Part shown: positions 37,801 through 49,600 of the stretch, piece by piece
Position numbering within the stretch: the first letter of the stretch is position 1
Layout: each line of letters starts with the position of its first letter
Source: Capitella teleta
Lineage: Eukaryota > Annelida > Polychaeta > Capitellidae
NCBI GenBank assembly: GCA_000328365.1
Contig: KB309090.1
Location: forward strand, 2,462 to 66,461
DNA length: 64,000 bases
Direction of reading: 5' to 3'
The notes under the pieces: generated by a model
Database searches by the model: none
Told to the model about the DNA's origin: nothing
The model's input: the letters and a program-made list of their open reading frames with translations, nothing else
Program-made: the position numbers and the translations under genes

Positions 37801-39228
37801 TGCGAGACGCCATGGGGCAGTGAGTGGATACATCATTGGGAGACATGATATTTACGCATACATATTGTCCTTACAGTGGTGCTGGGAGCTCTGGGTTCGA
37901 TCTTTGGACTGCTTTTCATCATGCTCGTGATTGAAGTGGTGTATCGCACAAGAGAAATGAGGTAACCTCCTTTCAGTTTGGTCTCCATAATCCATGCAGT
38001 ACTTTACTAAAAGTCCAATCAACATAGCATTACTGTTACAATATAATATATACTGTAATATTATTAACATATCTGAAACAATTCAGTAGTTTCAAATCTA
38101 ATTTGCAGTTCAATCTACAATGCATGTATTTCCAAACATTGGTCTCTGTGTATGCGTCAAACACTCACACGGAACCATGTGTGAATAGAACATTAGTACA
38201 TGCGTATGAAGAACACACCAGACCTACGGATGCCGCCTTGTTTTCCGTGTGGAATACGCATTCTTAACCGAGTATATCTTTATTGTTGCAGTCGGATCAT
38301 TGACAGAACTGTCCTGAAATGTGTTCTCAGAGAAGAAAAAGTTAAACTTCGGAGAAAAACAATTTTGTCGCAGAAGCGAAGGAAAGAAAACAGAGGAATG
38401 AAAAAGAGCGTGAGCTTCACTGCGTCAACGAAGGTCTCTGGAAGCGTCGACGCTCTTGCATCCATAGAAGGTGCGAGATTCACCTTGTTTTGTTTCTATT
38501 GTCCGAATCCATGTTCACTGCTGAAGCCTTATAATTGTTGAAATAATACGTGTGGAGAGACACGGGGATTCCAGTAATACAATAACAGATTTCGTTTTTG
38601 TATGAAGTCCGTAGTAATCAGCTCCATGACAACCTTGCGATTTTTTAAAGCCAGTCTCAGCCCTCAAAAGTGGTTTGTAATGACGTAACAGCATCCTCTT
38701 TGAAGTAAAGTTTCGCTAATTTATGCAGATTTAGAGATTTAGTTCATGAGATCAAAGGTCACCCTTGTAAAGTATAGGAGGAGTATTATGTAATAAATTT
38801 AAAATTCCTCTTTCATTTTATCCGGTTTTCAGGATCGGCCATAATTATAATAAAATATAAACTTAATGTAGCATATGTAAATTTTCTGACAGGTGAGTGG
38901 TCATCCTTTCAATATTGGTCATTATACCGTAGTTTACGATGATGAGCACTCAGTATTATTATTGTTTTATTCAGAGACTCCAGACACAAATAATTCCACA
39001 GGCCAAGGAATCGACAACCTTGCTCTGGACATCACGGATGAGATATTGCAGGCAAAAGGTAACATGCACCCAAAGTTATGAAGCATTTTACATTATAATA
39101 ATTTGCAATTCTTATTATTTGACTAAAATATTATAAACCTTCCAGACACGCCAGGCGAAAAACGAAGCAGTTCTTCCACCGAAGGAGGTGTTGACAATCT
39201 TGCTATTGACATCACAGACGAGACATAA
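34820..39228 (+). CDS. EB / SEA / EGF membrane protein, or alternative 3' half of the EB-repeat gene
   Basis: Exons: 34820-34951, 35002-35136, 35521-35658, 36030-36209, 36594-36736, 36789-36973, 37067-37137, 37194-37349, 37421-37475, 37785-37819, 37877-37961, 38292-38470, 38975-39058, 39146-39228; all phases agree. The first exons are EB-like repeats, the second and fourth degenerate. Exons 36594-37137 form a SEA domain (SSDMRMTYIE, WGIRVNAVINFEF) without the G-S cleavage site. Next come a DLDEC-type calcium-binding EGF (37194), a membrane helix (VLGALGSIFGLLFIMLVIEV) and a basic tail ending in two similar exons (GIDNLALDITDE, GVDNLAIDITDE). No start codon with a signal peptide was found, and the first acceptor is phase 1, like the terminal exon at 33717. 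Splicing 31765 to 34820 would therefore give a long isoform (1599 residues). The donor at 35137 (GTCGGT) is weak, and an N gap in that intron may hide an exon. Confidence 0.8.
35181..35398. other. Assembly gap (N 35198-35387) flanked by inverted repeats
   Basis: A run of 190 N lies in the intron 35137-35520. GCAATACTATT just before it (35181-35191) and AATAGTATTGC just after it (35388-35398) are perfect 11-nt inverted repeats. The gap may therefore hide a palindromic or TIR-bearing insert. Confidence 0.7.
35690..36000 (+). mobile_element. tRNA-derived SINE-like element
   Basis: The stretch CTTGCATGCAGAAGGTCG then GGGTTTGATCCCCGG (about 35751-35783) looks like a tRNA anticodon arm and T-arm, with a B box at 35771-35781. 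An unrelated body rich in CCCACGCCC and GGGGCCTTGGGGGC follows, part of which resembles about 14300-14390. It lies in the intron 35659-36029. Boundaries are approximate. Confidence 0.5.
37785..37819 (+). other. 35-nt microexon
   Basis: Exon encoding SCTNGVCETPWG at the split between calcium-binding EGF and membrane helix. It is bordered by TTTTCAG and A|GTGAGT and keeps phase (2 to 1) with its neighbours. Confidence 0.65.
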
Positions 39229-39531
39229 TAATTGAACGTTGAACCATACAAAGAAATCAAAATGCCGTTTCTTGCCTACCAAGCCCGGTTTAATCTGCAT
39301 TTTAAGTTATCATCCCGGTTTGATATCAAACTCGCATCTGACCCGAGTGACCGCCATGTATAACTCCACTGGATCTCATGGTGCCTATGATTTATTTGTA
39401 CATTGCATAATGCTTCACATTCGTATTCTATGATGTTTATTTCTCTTCATCTTGCCAATTTGTGTATTACGTTTGAAACTTTCCAAAAATATATTACCCT
39501 GTTTTTACAAGTCATAATTTCAATAAAGTAT

Positions 39532-39537
39532 CGATTT
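39532..39537 (+). terminator. Poly(A) signal (AATAAA) of the SEA/EGF gene
   Basis: Canonical AATAAA about 300 nt after the stop at 39228. The next gene runs toward it from the other strand, so the two 3' ends are convergent and roughly 0.6 kb apart. Confidence 0.55.
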
Positions 39538-40155
39538 AATGATCAATTACTGCATGGTGTGACTGTCGCTTTATATTTTAAGCACAAATTCTTGTGAATA
39601 CAATGCCATTTTTATTCACACTAAAATCCATCAAAATATGTACATAATTATTCAATCAAAATTAACCATGACGAAGTAGAATTTTTATGTGGCTATTGTT
39701 TTATTTTATTTTTTTATCAAAAATAGAAGAGCATTTCATAAGACATGAGACGAAGACAAATGAGATAATAATGTAAATAAATTAGACCGAGGATCCGAAG
39801 AACTACCCCAACAAAATAATGAATTAACTTATGAAATGGCATAAATCTGCAAGGCTCTTCGAGATAAGATTCGCCCATATTTTCTTTTGGTTTTATTTGT
39901 GTTTGTTCATGTTTTTTTTTCTTTCTAGGGGGTGGGGGTTGGTTCGAAACATAAATACCTGTAACACCCATGGACTACGTGAATCATTACGGGATTTTCG
40001 TCCCACCGTGAAGGATAACAGAGTTTTTGTGCTAATCGTTGCGTTTCTGAAATTCCGGACCCACCTCCAAGCTCCTCCTTTCACGCGAATTGTACTGAAC
40101 ACGCCTACAAATCAAGTTCTATCGAGCAGGAAAGCAACACATACTATCTCATACA

Positions 40156-40161
40156 TTTATT
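40156..40161 (-). terminator. Candidate poly(A) signal (AATAAA) of the NIDO/AMOP/VWD gene
   Basis: AATAAA on the minus strand about 480 nt after the stop codon ending at 40639. It is the nearest canonical signal I found downstream. Confidence 0.4.
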
Positions 40162-40638
40162 GATCAAACGAATAGGTATTGAAACTGTTTAAATGCGCGG
40201 AAAAAAAAATTAGTATGTTCAAAGCACACAAAAATAAGAGAGATTATTGAAGAGAATGAAACTCTCCCATGCAGGCACTTCCGTTCTTCTAACCTACTCT
40301 CAAGTGTTACATAACATATGCATAGCAATATAACTACACAACGCAACTAAAACATAAATGGAATAAATGCCAGGCTTGAAAATGTCGAAATTATGTATTA
40401 AGAAGCACTTCCCAAAACATTTGATTTTTAGTTTCAAATAATGTTAATCAAAATATAAAGAAAAACAAAAATAAAGAATGGGAACCGATTGAAGTATTCA
40501 GGAAATGCTTCTTTGTGATCATTTATATGAATCTGTGTAGGCAGGGTTTTGAACGCCTTGTGTGTAGGGGGCAGTTCTCACGTCACTCGCATCTTGGAAC
40601 TACACAAATGAAAAGATTCAGTGTAGTAAATCAGTTGA

Positions 40639-43600
40639 CTAGAAGTGGCTTACTGCTGGCTGAGGTGCCCCTGGAGGTTGTTGATGGCTGGGTTGCCATT
40701 TGTCCAGGGTGATGTCAGTGTTGTTGCTATCATTGTTGTAACCATGGCCATCTTCGTAGGATCTGCAGGCGTAAGAATAACGCTTTTGTCGATACCTATT
40801 CACCCGACAGAGCAGGCAGGGGGCCAAAAGAAACATCCAGCATCATAGCAGAATCAGAGGTCAGAGTTAATCAGAATGTTACACTACCTGAAGTTCAGCA
40901 CATACAACAACGACCACTACATATACACTACAGTCAGCATTCATCTGTCATTTCCCATGCATCAAACTTTTAGTATCAGCCATTTTTTATTACCTCCTGT
41001 TAGACTAGATCAAACTACTCTCATGTACCAAACACGGTTGGAGAACATGCCGACGATTCTGCTATGATGAGAATGTCTCTCGTCCTCATTGCCATGTCTT
41101 CTGTTGCAGATGGAATGTTCACAAATGAAATTATGTGATTAAATAACTTGGTAAGGGGTACACGATGTTAAATGCAGTAACCAGCATCCTTGCTTAAACC
41201 AAGCCAGAATCATGTTCATATTGGAAAGTAATTTTGGTCGTAAGAATGGCCGTAAACAAGGATAAGCGTATAAGAAAGTCATACATATGTACAGTTTGAA
41301 AATATATGTACAGTAATTACATAATTACACCGAAAGTGAATTTTTTCATAAAACGAGAATATACATATATTATAAGGCTCAGCATAATTTAAATTCTGTG
41401 ATTTATAATTCTTAGCAAAGTTGGTAGCAGAAAGAAAGTTTTTTTTTTTTAATTTCCTTCTCTCATGTCAAAATTTTCTCCAAGTATTTTAGCAATATAT
41501 GAAGCGCTCAACAGAAAGTTAGAAACCTTATAGCAAGCTTATGATACAGAGGTGAGACCTATTTTGATTAAACTGGTGAAAGCCCCTGATTGAATATACT
41601 ACCTGACAGGTTGTGCGTCATTTTTAGCTCTGTTGAAGAGAAATAATCACTCAGCCACTCTTCACACATTCACTCTGATTAGTCAAAGCAAACACAATAC
41701 AATGTCTACAAATGGACACAGAGAAGGGGGAGGGGAAGGAGGGGTAAGTAGGTGAGTGAACTGACCGGCAGCACGCACAGCAGGCCAAGACCAGAAGTAT
41801 GAGACACAGCAGACCAATGCCAACACCCACTCCAATGGCAATATTGCGATACACTGTAATCATGATAGTGCAATGGCTCAGTAGTGATTAGCTTCATTTC
41901 AATACTTATAGCTTCCTCGTGCTCCTCTTCGCATCTCTGCCCTGTCCATAAACCTTCACAGCTGAATATATTATGTAAGAACAAGGGAAATGAGATATAT
42001 ATCATACGCACAGACAGGTTGCGTAATCTTGTTGCGGACTGCATACTCCATTGTTAAGGCAAGGGTTCGGATCACATACATCTGTAACAACAACCACAAA
42101 GTAATATTTCTCCAGTCAACATCAACTTGCCCATACCTGCGCAGGTGGTGTTGCCTTCACTCCTGAATCCATCCAAGCAATCGCACGTGTACGTTCCAGG
42201 TAGGTTGACGCAGGTGGAGATGGTTTCATTGCAGCCGTGCAAACTGACATCACTACACTCATCCACATCTGTAAACACATCAGCTTTACGTAACATTAAT
42301 AGGGTCAATGAATGTCAACCAAACCTTTGCATATTTGAGGCAGGAATCTTGTGTATCCCGGTTTACACGAACAAGTATAGGTTCCGGAAGATGACGCACA
42401 GTTCATTGACGCGATGTCACAATCGTTGTCGTCTTCAGAAAGACACAAATTTGGATCTGAGGAGAGCGAACAACGCAGTCAAAAGCCTTTTCTACGTCTA
42501 CGAAATTCACCTTGTGCGTATGTCCCCTTGATGTCAATTGCAATGATGTTCCCAATTGTACAATCAGGGCCCTGCCCCAATATGCAACCCTGCTCTTCGA
42601 GGTATCTTCGAATAGCTTCATCTATGATTGTTATGTTGTAAGTTGAAGTATCTTCAAAGTACATGTCATATTCAGCAATGATGCTCCCTTTTCTGATTGA
42701 AGACGATTTCCAATTATCATACTAGTAACCCCTAACAGCAGCTCCCACCTGAATTGTACTACTTTACTTCCTAAATAACTATCATTCAGCTGTATGAAGT
42801 AGATACTGTCCATCTATAAGAGAAGTTGTTATGACTTGTATTATGCATTGAATAGGGTGTGATGGGTAAATATGAGGAATATAGAGCGAAGGAGAAGATT
42901 GAGATGAAGGAGTCATTTTCACTGACCAACTCAGAAACTGCAACGGCAACTTCATCAAACAAAGCAGAATTCTCATCCAGAAAGGAATCATCCCAAGGAA
43001 TGTACAGTCCATTCATGTTGAATACTTGAAATTCGATCTGACCGGCGTATTTTATTGGCCCTTTATACGAAGGAGCAGTTGATAAATCAGTCTGTAGTAT
43101 ATTATGTGTACAGCCTACCTGATCTACAGACCTTATCTCCTCTTGCTTTGAAGTACTTGGCTTTACATCGACATTCGTAGCCGCCTTGAGTATTGGAGCA
43201 GTATTCTCCCTTCCCTGTACAAAAGTCCTTTACTGTTATGCACTCGTTGATGTCTATAGCGATGTGGAATATTGATCATGGCATATGAACGATCAGTGTT
43301 AACTCACCTCGACAGGATCTGCCATCAGGTGCAAGCTCATATCCGTCGTCACATGTGCAGGTGAATGAACCAATAATATTGGTACAGCCATGCTCACATC
43401 CACTTGTTCCCAACAAACACTGATCCTCATCTGAATAGTATAGTATATGGTATCAAAGTCCCCACCAGATGGAAATGGGTTAGAGGACAGACCATAGCAT
43501 ATGACTCCGTCTCCTTGCAATCCCTCGGGGCATGGGTCACAGTCATAGTACTGCCCATTAGCTGTCCCAGCACTAACACTACTACAGTTGCCGTAGCAAG

Positions 43601-46600
43601 GAGATGAACTACAAGCATCAACGACATCAGTGCAGAACTGGCCGGCTCGGTTCGCGGGACAAGTACATTTGGCCAGATAGAAATCATCTAGAATTGTTAC
43701 CATCATCTGCATCTGTATCTGCAGTAGCATAATCATACATACTTGCATCGAATGTCCACTCTACAGTGCCGCTCATGTACGTCCAGTCGCACTGAGAGGG
43801 ATCGTCGCACAAGCAGACGTGCATCTGCACAGAGTAGACCGTCGTCAACTGTTGGGAATCTGTTGCGCTTATCTTCAAGTAAAACGAGTCTGGGTTTTTC
43901 CTTAGAGCCGTCACATTTGGCAGCCACTGCAAGGTCATTGTAGCTGTAGGAATATTTACTGGGATCAGTTATGTCCATGTAATTTGATGGACTCACTGGC
44001 ATTGAACAGAAGCATGGATGCAGCTGCGCTTGTCTGGACGTCTACAGTGATTGCGTCGATGTTGTCGACGTCGTGTGATACCTGAATGTCAAACACCGCT
44101 TTGGAGGTGTTCAGTCTGAGAGGGGAAACTGGGGCAATAACCATGGGCGGACTGGTGTCTGAATGCGGAAAAAACCCTGTATAATGGACGATTGAACCTA
44201 ACAGTACCCACTGAGCATAGAAAAACGAGTTTGCTCTGTTGTTTCCTGGTTCAATGTAGCCTCGGCTATTGCTTGATCTCCAGTCGCAAGAAAATCAACG
44301 AGGCACCTTAGGCTAGAGCCACACACTGCTTCTTGATCTGTTAAGTCCATGCTGCCGTTCCGTATATCATCAGTGATGAAGTTGAGAAGGGGTGCATCGT
44401 CTGAGTTGTAAGTGCTGAAGTCAGAACCAAGCGGATAAGAGAAGGCAGATTCGTCTGCGTTTACGATTCTCCCTTTGAAGTGAAAGTGGGTTAGTAAATA
44501 TATCTCGTTCTTTTCTATTACTTACAACTTTGGGCAATTGGAAAAACAACGCTCTCAGCCGTGTCGTTCTTAATGGTGATGGACATCTCACCGTCCCTTG
44601 ATGTGACGACATTTGAGCCGTCCAGGGACCCAAGTAGCCCCCCTGTACTGGTGTCATTCAGACCACTTGGCACGTACAGTTTCAATGAGAGCAAGCCTTC
44701 AACTTCAATGTGTGCCTGAACAAAACAAGCAAGTAAACAAAACATCACAATCCCTCCTACGCTGAACAACGAGGCAGACTTGTTTCACACGTAGGAAGCC
44801 GAACAATGCATGATATTCCAAAATAGATAAAACCAAATCCAAGATCCTCACTATAGCAATGATTCCAATTGAAAAGTGTACTTTGATGGCCTTCTCCTCT
44901 GACCGATACACGGTAGCTGTCTTCGAAGGGAGCTCAAAGAATTCGTCGACAGCTGTGGTCTTAGCAATTGCATCCAGCATCACGGCGAGGTTCTCTCCAT
45001 TTTCACTCAGCGTAATTTCAAGCACTGAGTTAGATACCTATTAAGAAGCAAGGGAATATGCAAAAACTGTTAGATGCTAGAAATTACAGACCTTCATAGC
45101 CACAGAACTCATAATAGACACATTATAGTTCAGGTCAGCCATCGAGATCAACCGTGATTGTATTTCTAAAGGACTATATGGGGAAACAACAGCATAAAAA
45201 CAGGACTATTGAAGTGAGGCAATACCTCACCTGTAGTTGAGCCTCATCAGAACATACTCTCCAGGAGCATTGAACGTGTAAGCAGCGTCTTGGGGGAGGG
45301 AGGAAGACGTAAAGGTAGTAACGTGGGGATCGCCCCAAACCATTCCTGCACCAAATAGCGTTGTACATTATTAATGCGCTGTGACTCTTTGAATACCGTA
45401 CCCAGCAAAGGAGGAGCGTAGTCATCACAAGTACTCGGTGGCCGCTTTTCGTAAAACAGTTGGCAGAGTTGAGCATCCTTGCAGCATTTCTCATACTCCT
45501 CTTGGTGGTTGACGCCATCCGCAGTCACGTGTCCACCTGATGGAGCTCCCTTGAGCAGCTCTCCAGATTCCCTGCAGATATAAATAATCGTTCGCTTACC
45601 AAATCAATGCCAGTGATGTACAATTGACAAAGATGGGAAGGAATTGGAGTAACGTACTTATTGTAGCAGCACATCAGATTAAAATTCTTGTAGCAAAGTC
45701 CAGGACTCAAGTAGTCGACAGTAGTGAGCATCCACAAAGGGTCGTTGTTAGCCTGGCTAACAGCAGGTGGACACCTGTTGTCTGGCTGTAAGGCTGCAGT
45801 TGTATCATACCACTGCCGACATTCAAGTCTTTTGTTGGGGACTGCATCGCCAAGCCAGTACACGTATCTGCCAGGGCGGCCTGTGAATGCAAGCAAGCAT
45901 ACAACATGGAAGATCCTTTGGTCTGACAATCACCTATGTTCGATTCCAGATCGGGTCGATAGGGATTGCTGATGGGCAGCATCTCAAACTTGTCAACGTT
46001 ATTTCCAAACCCCAGAATGAAATTTCTCATTTCAATACTTGGCATCCAAAATTGTCCGTTGGTGTCATAATTGAACACTGCGATTGAACGTTTGCTGTCA
46101 GTGGCCAGAACAATCTGAAATGTAGTGTTCTGCGAAGAAAACGAAATTAAACTTCAGATCTCAATCTGCCCCTGTGCACTTTACTTGGATTCCAGAGTAC
46201 AAGGAAGCTGGATACGGAGGAACATTGTACCAGGTCGCCATGGCAACGACTGAAGGATCAAACGTTGCACTTTCATTGTAATCACTAACAGCCGCTTTGG
46301 TGAGGTTCACCAGGGAGCTTTGATCTATGATGAATCACACCACAATGTCATAATATCATGATCAGCAGCAGCACTTACTGGCAACCTCGTCATAATCATA
46401 TAAACTGACGTACACCCCTGAATCACCGGTCAGACCATCAACTGCAATGTTTGTCCAGTACGGGGCGACCATAGCCACACCCACAGGTGGAGTTTTAGGC
46501 GTGCTCATGGTCTCGTAGCTCTGACCCATAGTGAGGTAACCACGCCCACTCAGCTGTTGAAATTCCCCAGAAATTATGACGTTATTATTGAAATATAAAC

Positions 46601-49600
46601 GCTTACCCATATGCTATCATACACTTCTCCAAAGAAGGGAAATCCGCCTTTGATATCCGAGAGACCTTGGGCTGTGCCAGTCATCTTCTGGCCATCCAAA
46701 AATGGGTAAATCATATTTTCTGAACGGAGCACACATTCATTTGAATTATAAGATATATTTTCAATATAATTACCCGTGCAATTGAAGTCACTTTGCAGGA
46801 GCATCCCCTCCTGACACGAGCAAGAGTATCCCCCTTCGGTGTTGTTGCAAATTCCATAGTCTGAGTCACATGTGTGTGTGTCCAGTTCGCACTCATCCGC
46901 ATCTGTAGATAACAGTGAATAAATGAATTAATATTCACGCCCTGACGCTCAACGCATCGACAGCATGCTCTGAACATTATGCGCCGAGTAGCTCAGTTAT
47001 GACGTCAGCAAAGTATAGATGCCCTACCTTCATCACACTTTTCACCAGTCCAGCCAGCGAAACACAGGCATTTGTAAGCATTGTCCTCGAGGGTTTGGCA
47101 GAAGCCATGGAGGCAGAGAGATTCCGAGCACTCACTGATGTCTGAGGTAAAATATCAGATAAGTCAAGAAAATAAAGTTTCTGCTGACTGACATTCACAC
47201 GTGGTTCCATTCCCCGTGTATCCCTTCTTGCAAGTGCAGTTGAACGAACCGGGTAAATCTTCGCAATTTGCATTCTGGTCACAGTCGTGAATGCCGAGAA
47301 CACACTCGTCCACATCTGTTGGAAAAAAACAAAAAAACAAAAAAAAAAAAAAAAACAAAAAAAAAACAATCGTATATCTCTGTTATCATTTATAATTTGT
47401 ATCAAAAAGTGACCCCATATAGTTAATCAATTCGTTGTGCAATTGAATCATGTATTTTTATGAGATCGTGTCAGTGCAACATGTAGATTAATCCGCTACG
47501 ATATTCTAAATCTGGACTAACTTTCTGCACAAGTGTCTCCTGAGTATCCATCCGCACATTGACAGGAAAAGGAAGTTGCATCCGTTTCTGAGCACGTGCC
47601 TCCGTTCTGACACGGGTCACTCGAACACGGGCTAGCCTCCTCTGAAAGAGACAATGCAATAACAATTAGGATATGAAAGTACAGGGAAGATGAAAGCTGC
47701 ATAGAGAAACACGTTAATCGTGATGGTCATACAGGGGGGAGGGGGTGTTGGAGGAGGAAATAGGGTCCACACAGGTATGTGAAGAGGAAACAGGTAACAA
47801 TGGTGAAATGTGGCGAATATAGTTACAACAGTACTCATAAAAAAACAGAGAATTGTGTGCGTTGAGGTTGATTAGGTTAAGAATTATAGCACAATAAAGG
47901 CTCCATCGATGCTCACTCATTATGTCAAAAAATGTGGAATTTCAGAATAATAAAGAAATTGCTCATTTTATCGATTGCTTCGATTTTTACACCGAAGCAA
48001 TTAAATAATTCATCAATGTATTGTGTTCAATTCCCTGTGAATTATTTACGTTGAGGGGCACTGAATGAGCCCTATTTTGAGGGATGCTATTATAGCATGA
48101 AGTCACTTAGTCATCTGCATGCAAGACATTGTTGATTATGGGACGCATTTTATTCCAGTATAATTTGAAACATAATTACTGCCTGTTATAAACTCATGCG
48201 CACTCTGGTTCAATGATAATCTCTTTCCTTCCATACGGACTTGCGAAAAATAAGTTTCATTGAAATTAATTACATTTGTAATACAAAGTTGAAAAAAAAT
48301 TTGCTCGAAAAGTTAGCGGCCTAATACAGACAATATAATTTGTAAGGGCACAGACAGGCAAGGCAATTCCCTGGCTGAATCAAGATTTTCACGAACTGGA
48401 ATTCAAGCATACAATAATGGACCTCGTTCAAATCCAGCATTAAAAAATTAGAACACCACAACAGCTCTTTACAAAACTTCTGAAAGTTATCGTTTGAGCT
48501 ATTCCACATCTCGCATATACTTACCATATCAGGTGCAAGCGAGTATAATATCGTCAAACAACAACAAAAACATAATCTGTGTTACATGGTTTTACTATAG
48601 ATTAAGGTCTGAATATTCCGATATGCAACATATCTAGGAGAACATATCTAGGAGTATCATCACTCGCGATTTTGGAGGGAGAATTATATTTTGTGAATTC
48701 GGAGTTTAATTATTTCTGAGTCTCTCAAATAGCACAAGCATATTGTTTTAACATCACAAATTGACAAATTACGTGTCTAACATCGAAATAATTATAGTCT
48801 GGATAAACTGAAGCTCAAAGTAATAAACGCTGTTATTTCAGAGGACTCTGAATCACACGATAAAAATATTAATAATTGCATACAAACTCAAAATCAATGA
48901 GATGGATCGAAAGCATATAATAATATAATATTTAAAATATATTGTTAATTATTTGTGATACAGGATCATTGTATTATGTGGGGGAAGGTTCGATGAAAAT
49001 GACCATAATAATAAAAATAAATGACGGATGCAATGTCAAATTCGTGAAATATTGATCATTCCAACAGAAAGCAATAACTTCCTGACCTCATTTTCATTCC
49101 AATGAGGACACACGAGCAACAGCTGTTTGTGATGCCACAATTTCGGTCGATAATATTGGGTCAACAAACAAACGTGACGTATTTTCTAATGACATAATAC
49201 CAATGAATCATTGGTATTATTAGTTAAATTAACGATCTATAACCACCAGACGGATGTTGGGAAACAAACTTGTGAATTAGTCTTAAAAGAATAAAAAACG
49301 GATACAATATTGATAGCATACATCCTAAAAAATTACAAATTCCTGTCTGCCAACCAAATTCAAGATGCCGCAGTATGCCGGGTCTTTGCCCTCGATTCGG
49401 AAGCAACATAACGGAAAGTCACGATGCACAGCTAGTATTAAACGAAAATGCGGTTTGATTTGAAATATTGTCAGAGACTTCACATCGCAACGCCAATATC
49501 GATAGGAAATGTGAGCATAGATACTACGTCAAACTTGTACCGTTTAATTCGAATCTAAACATGTTATTCACAGAATTTTCTACAGTGAGTCAGGGTTCGT

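Noticed and set aside
43060-43118. Acceptor CTACAG at 43092 for the first SEA exon
   Set aside because: With the phase-1 donor before it, an immediate stop would follow. The acceptor at 43061 (ATAAAG) keeps the frame and gives a 58-nt intron like its neighbours.
44158-44212. Donor at 44207 (GG|GTACTG) for the VWD exon
   Set aside because: It puts the next exon out of frame. The donor four bases upstream (A|GTGGGT, exon end 44212) restores the frame.
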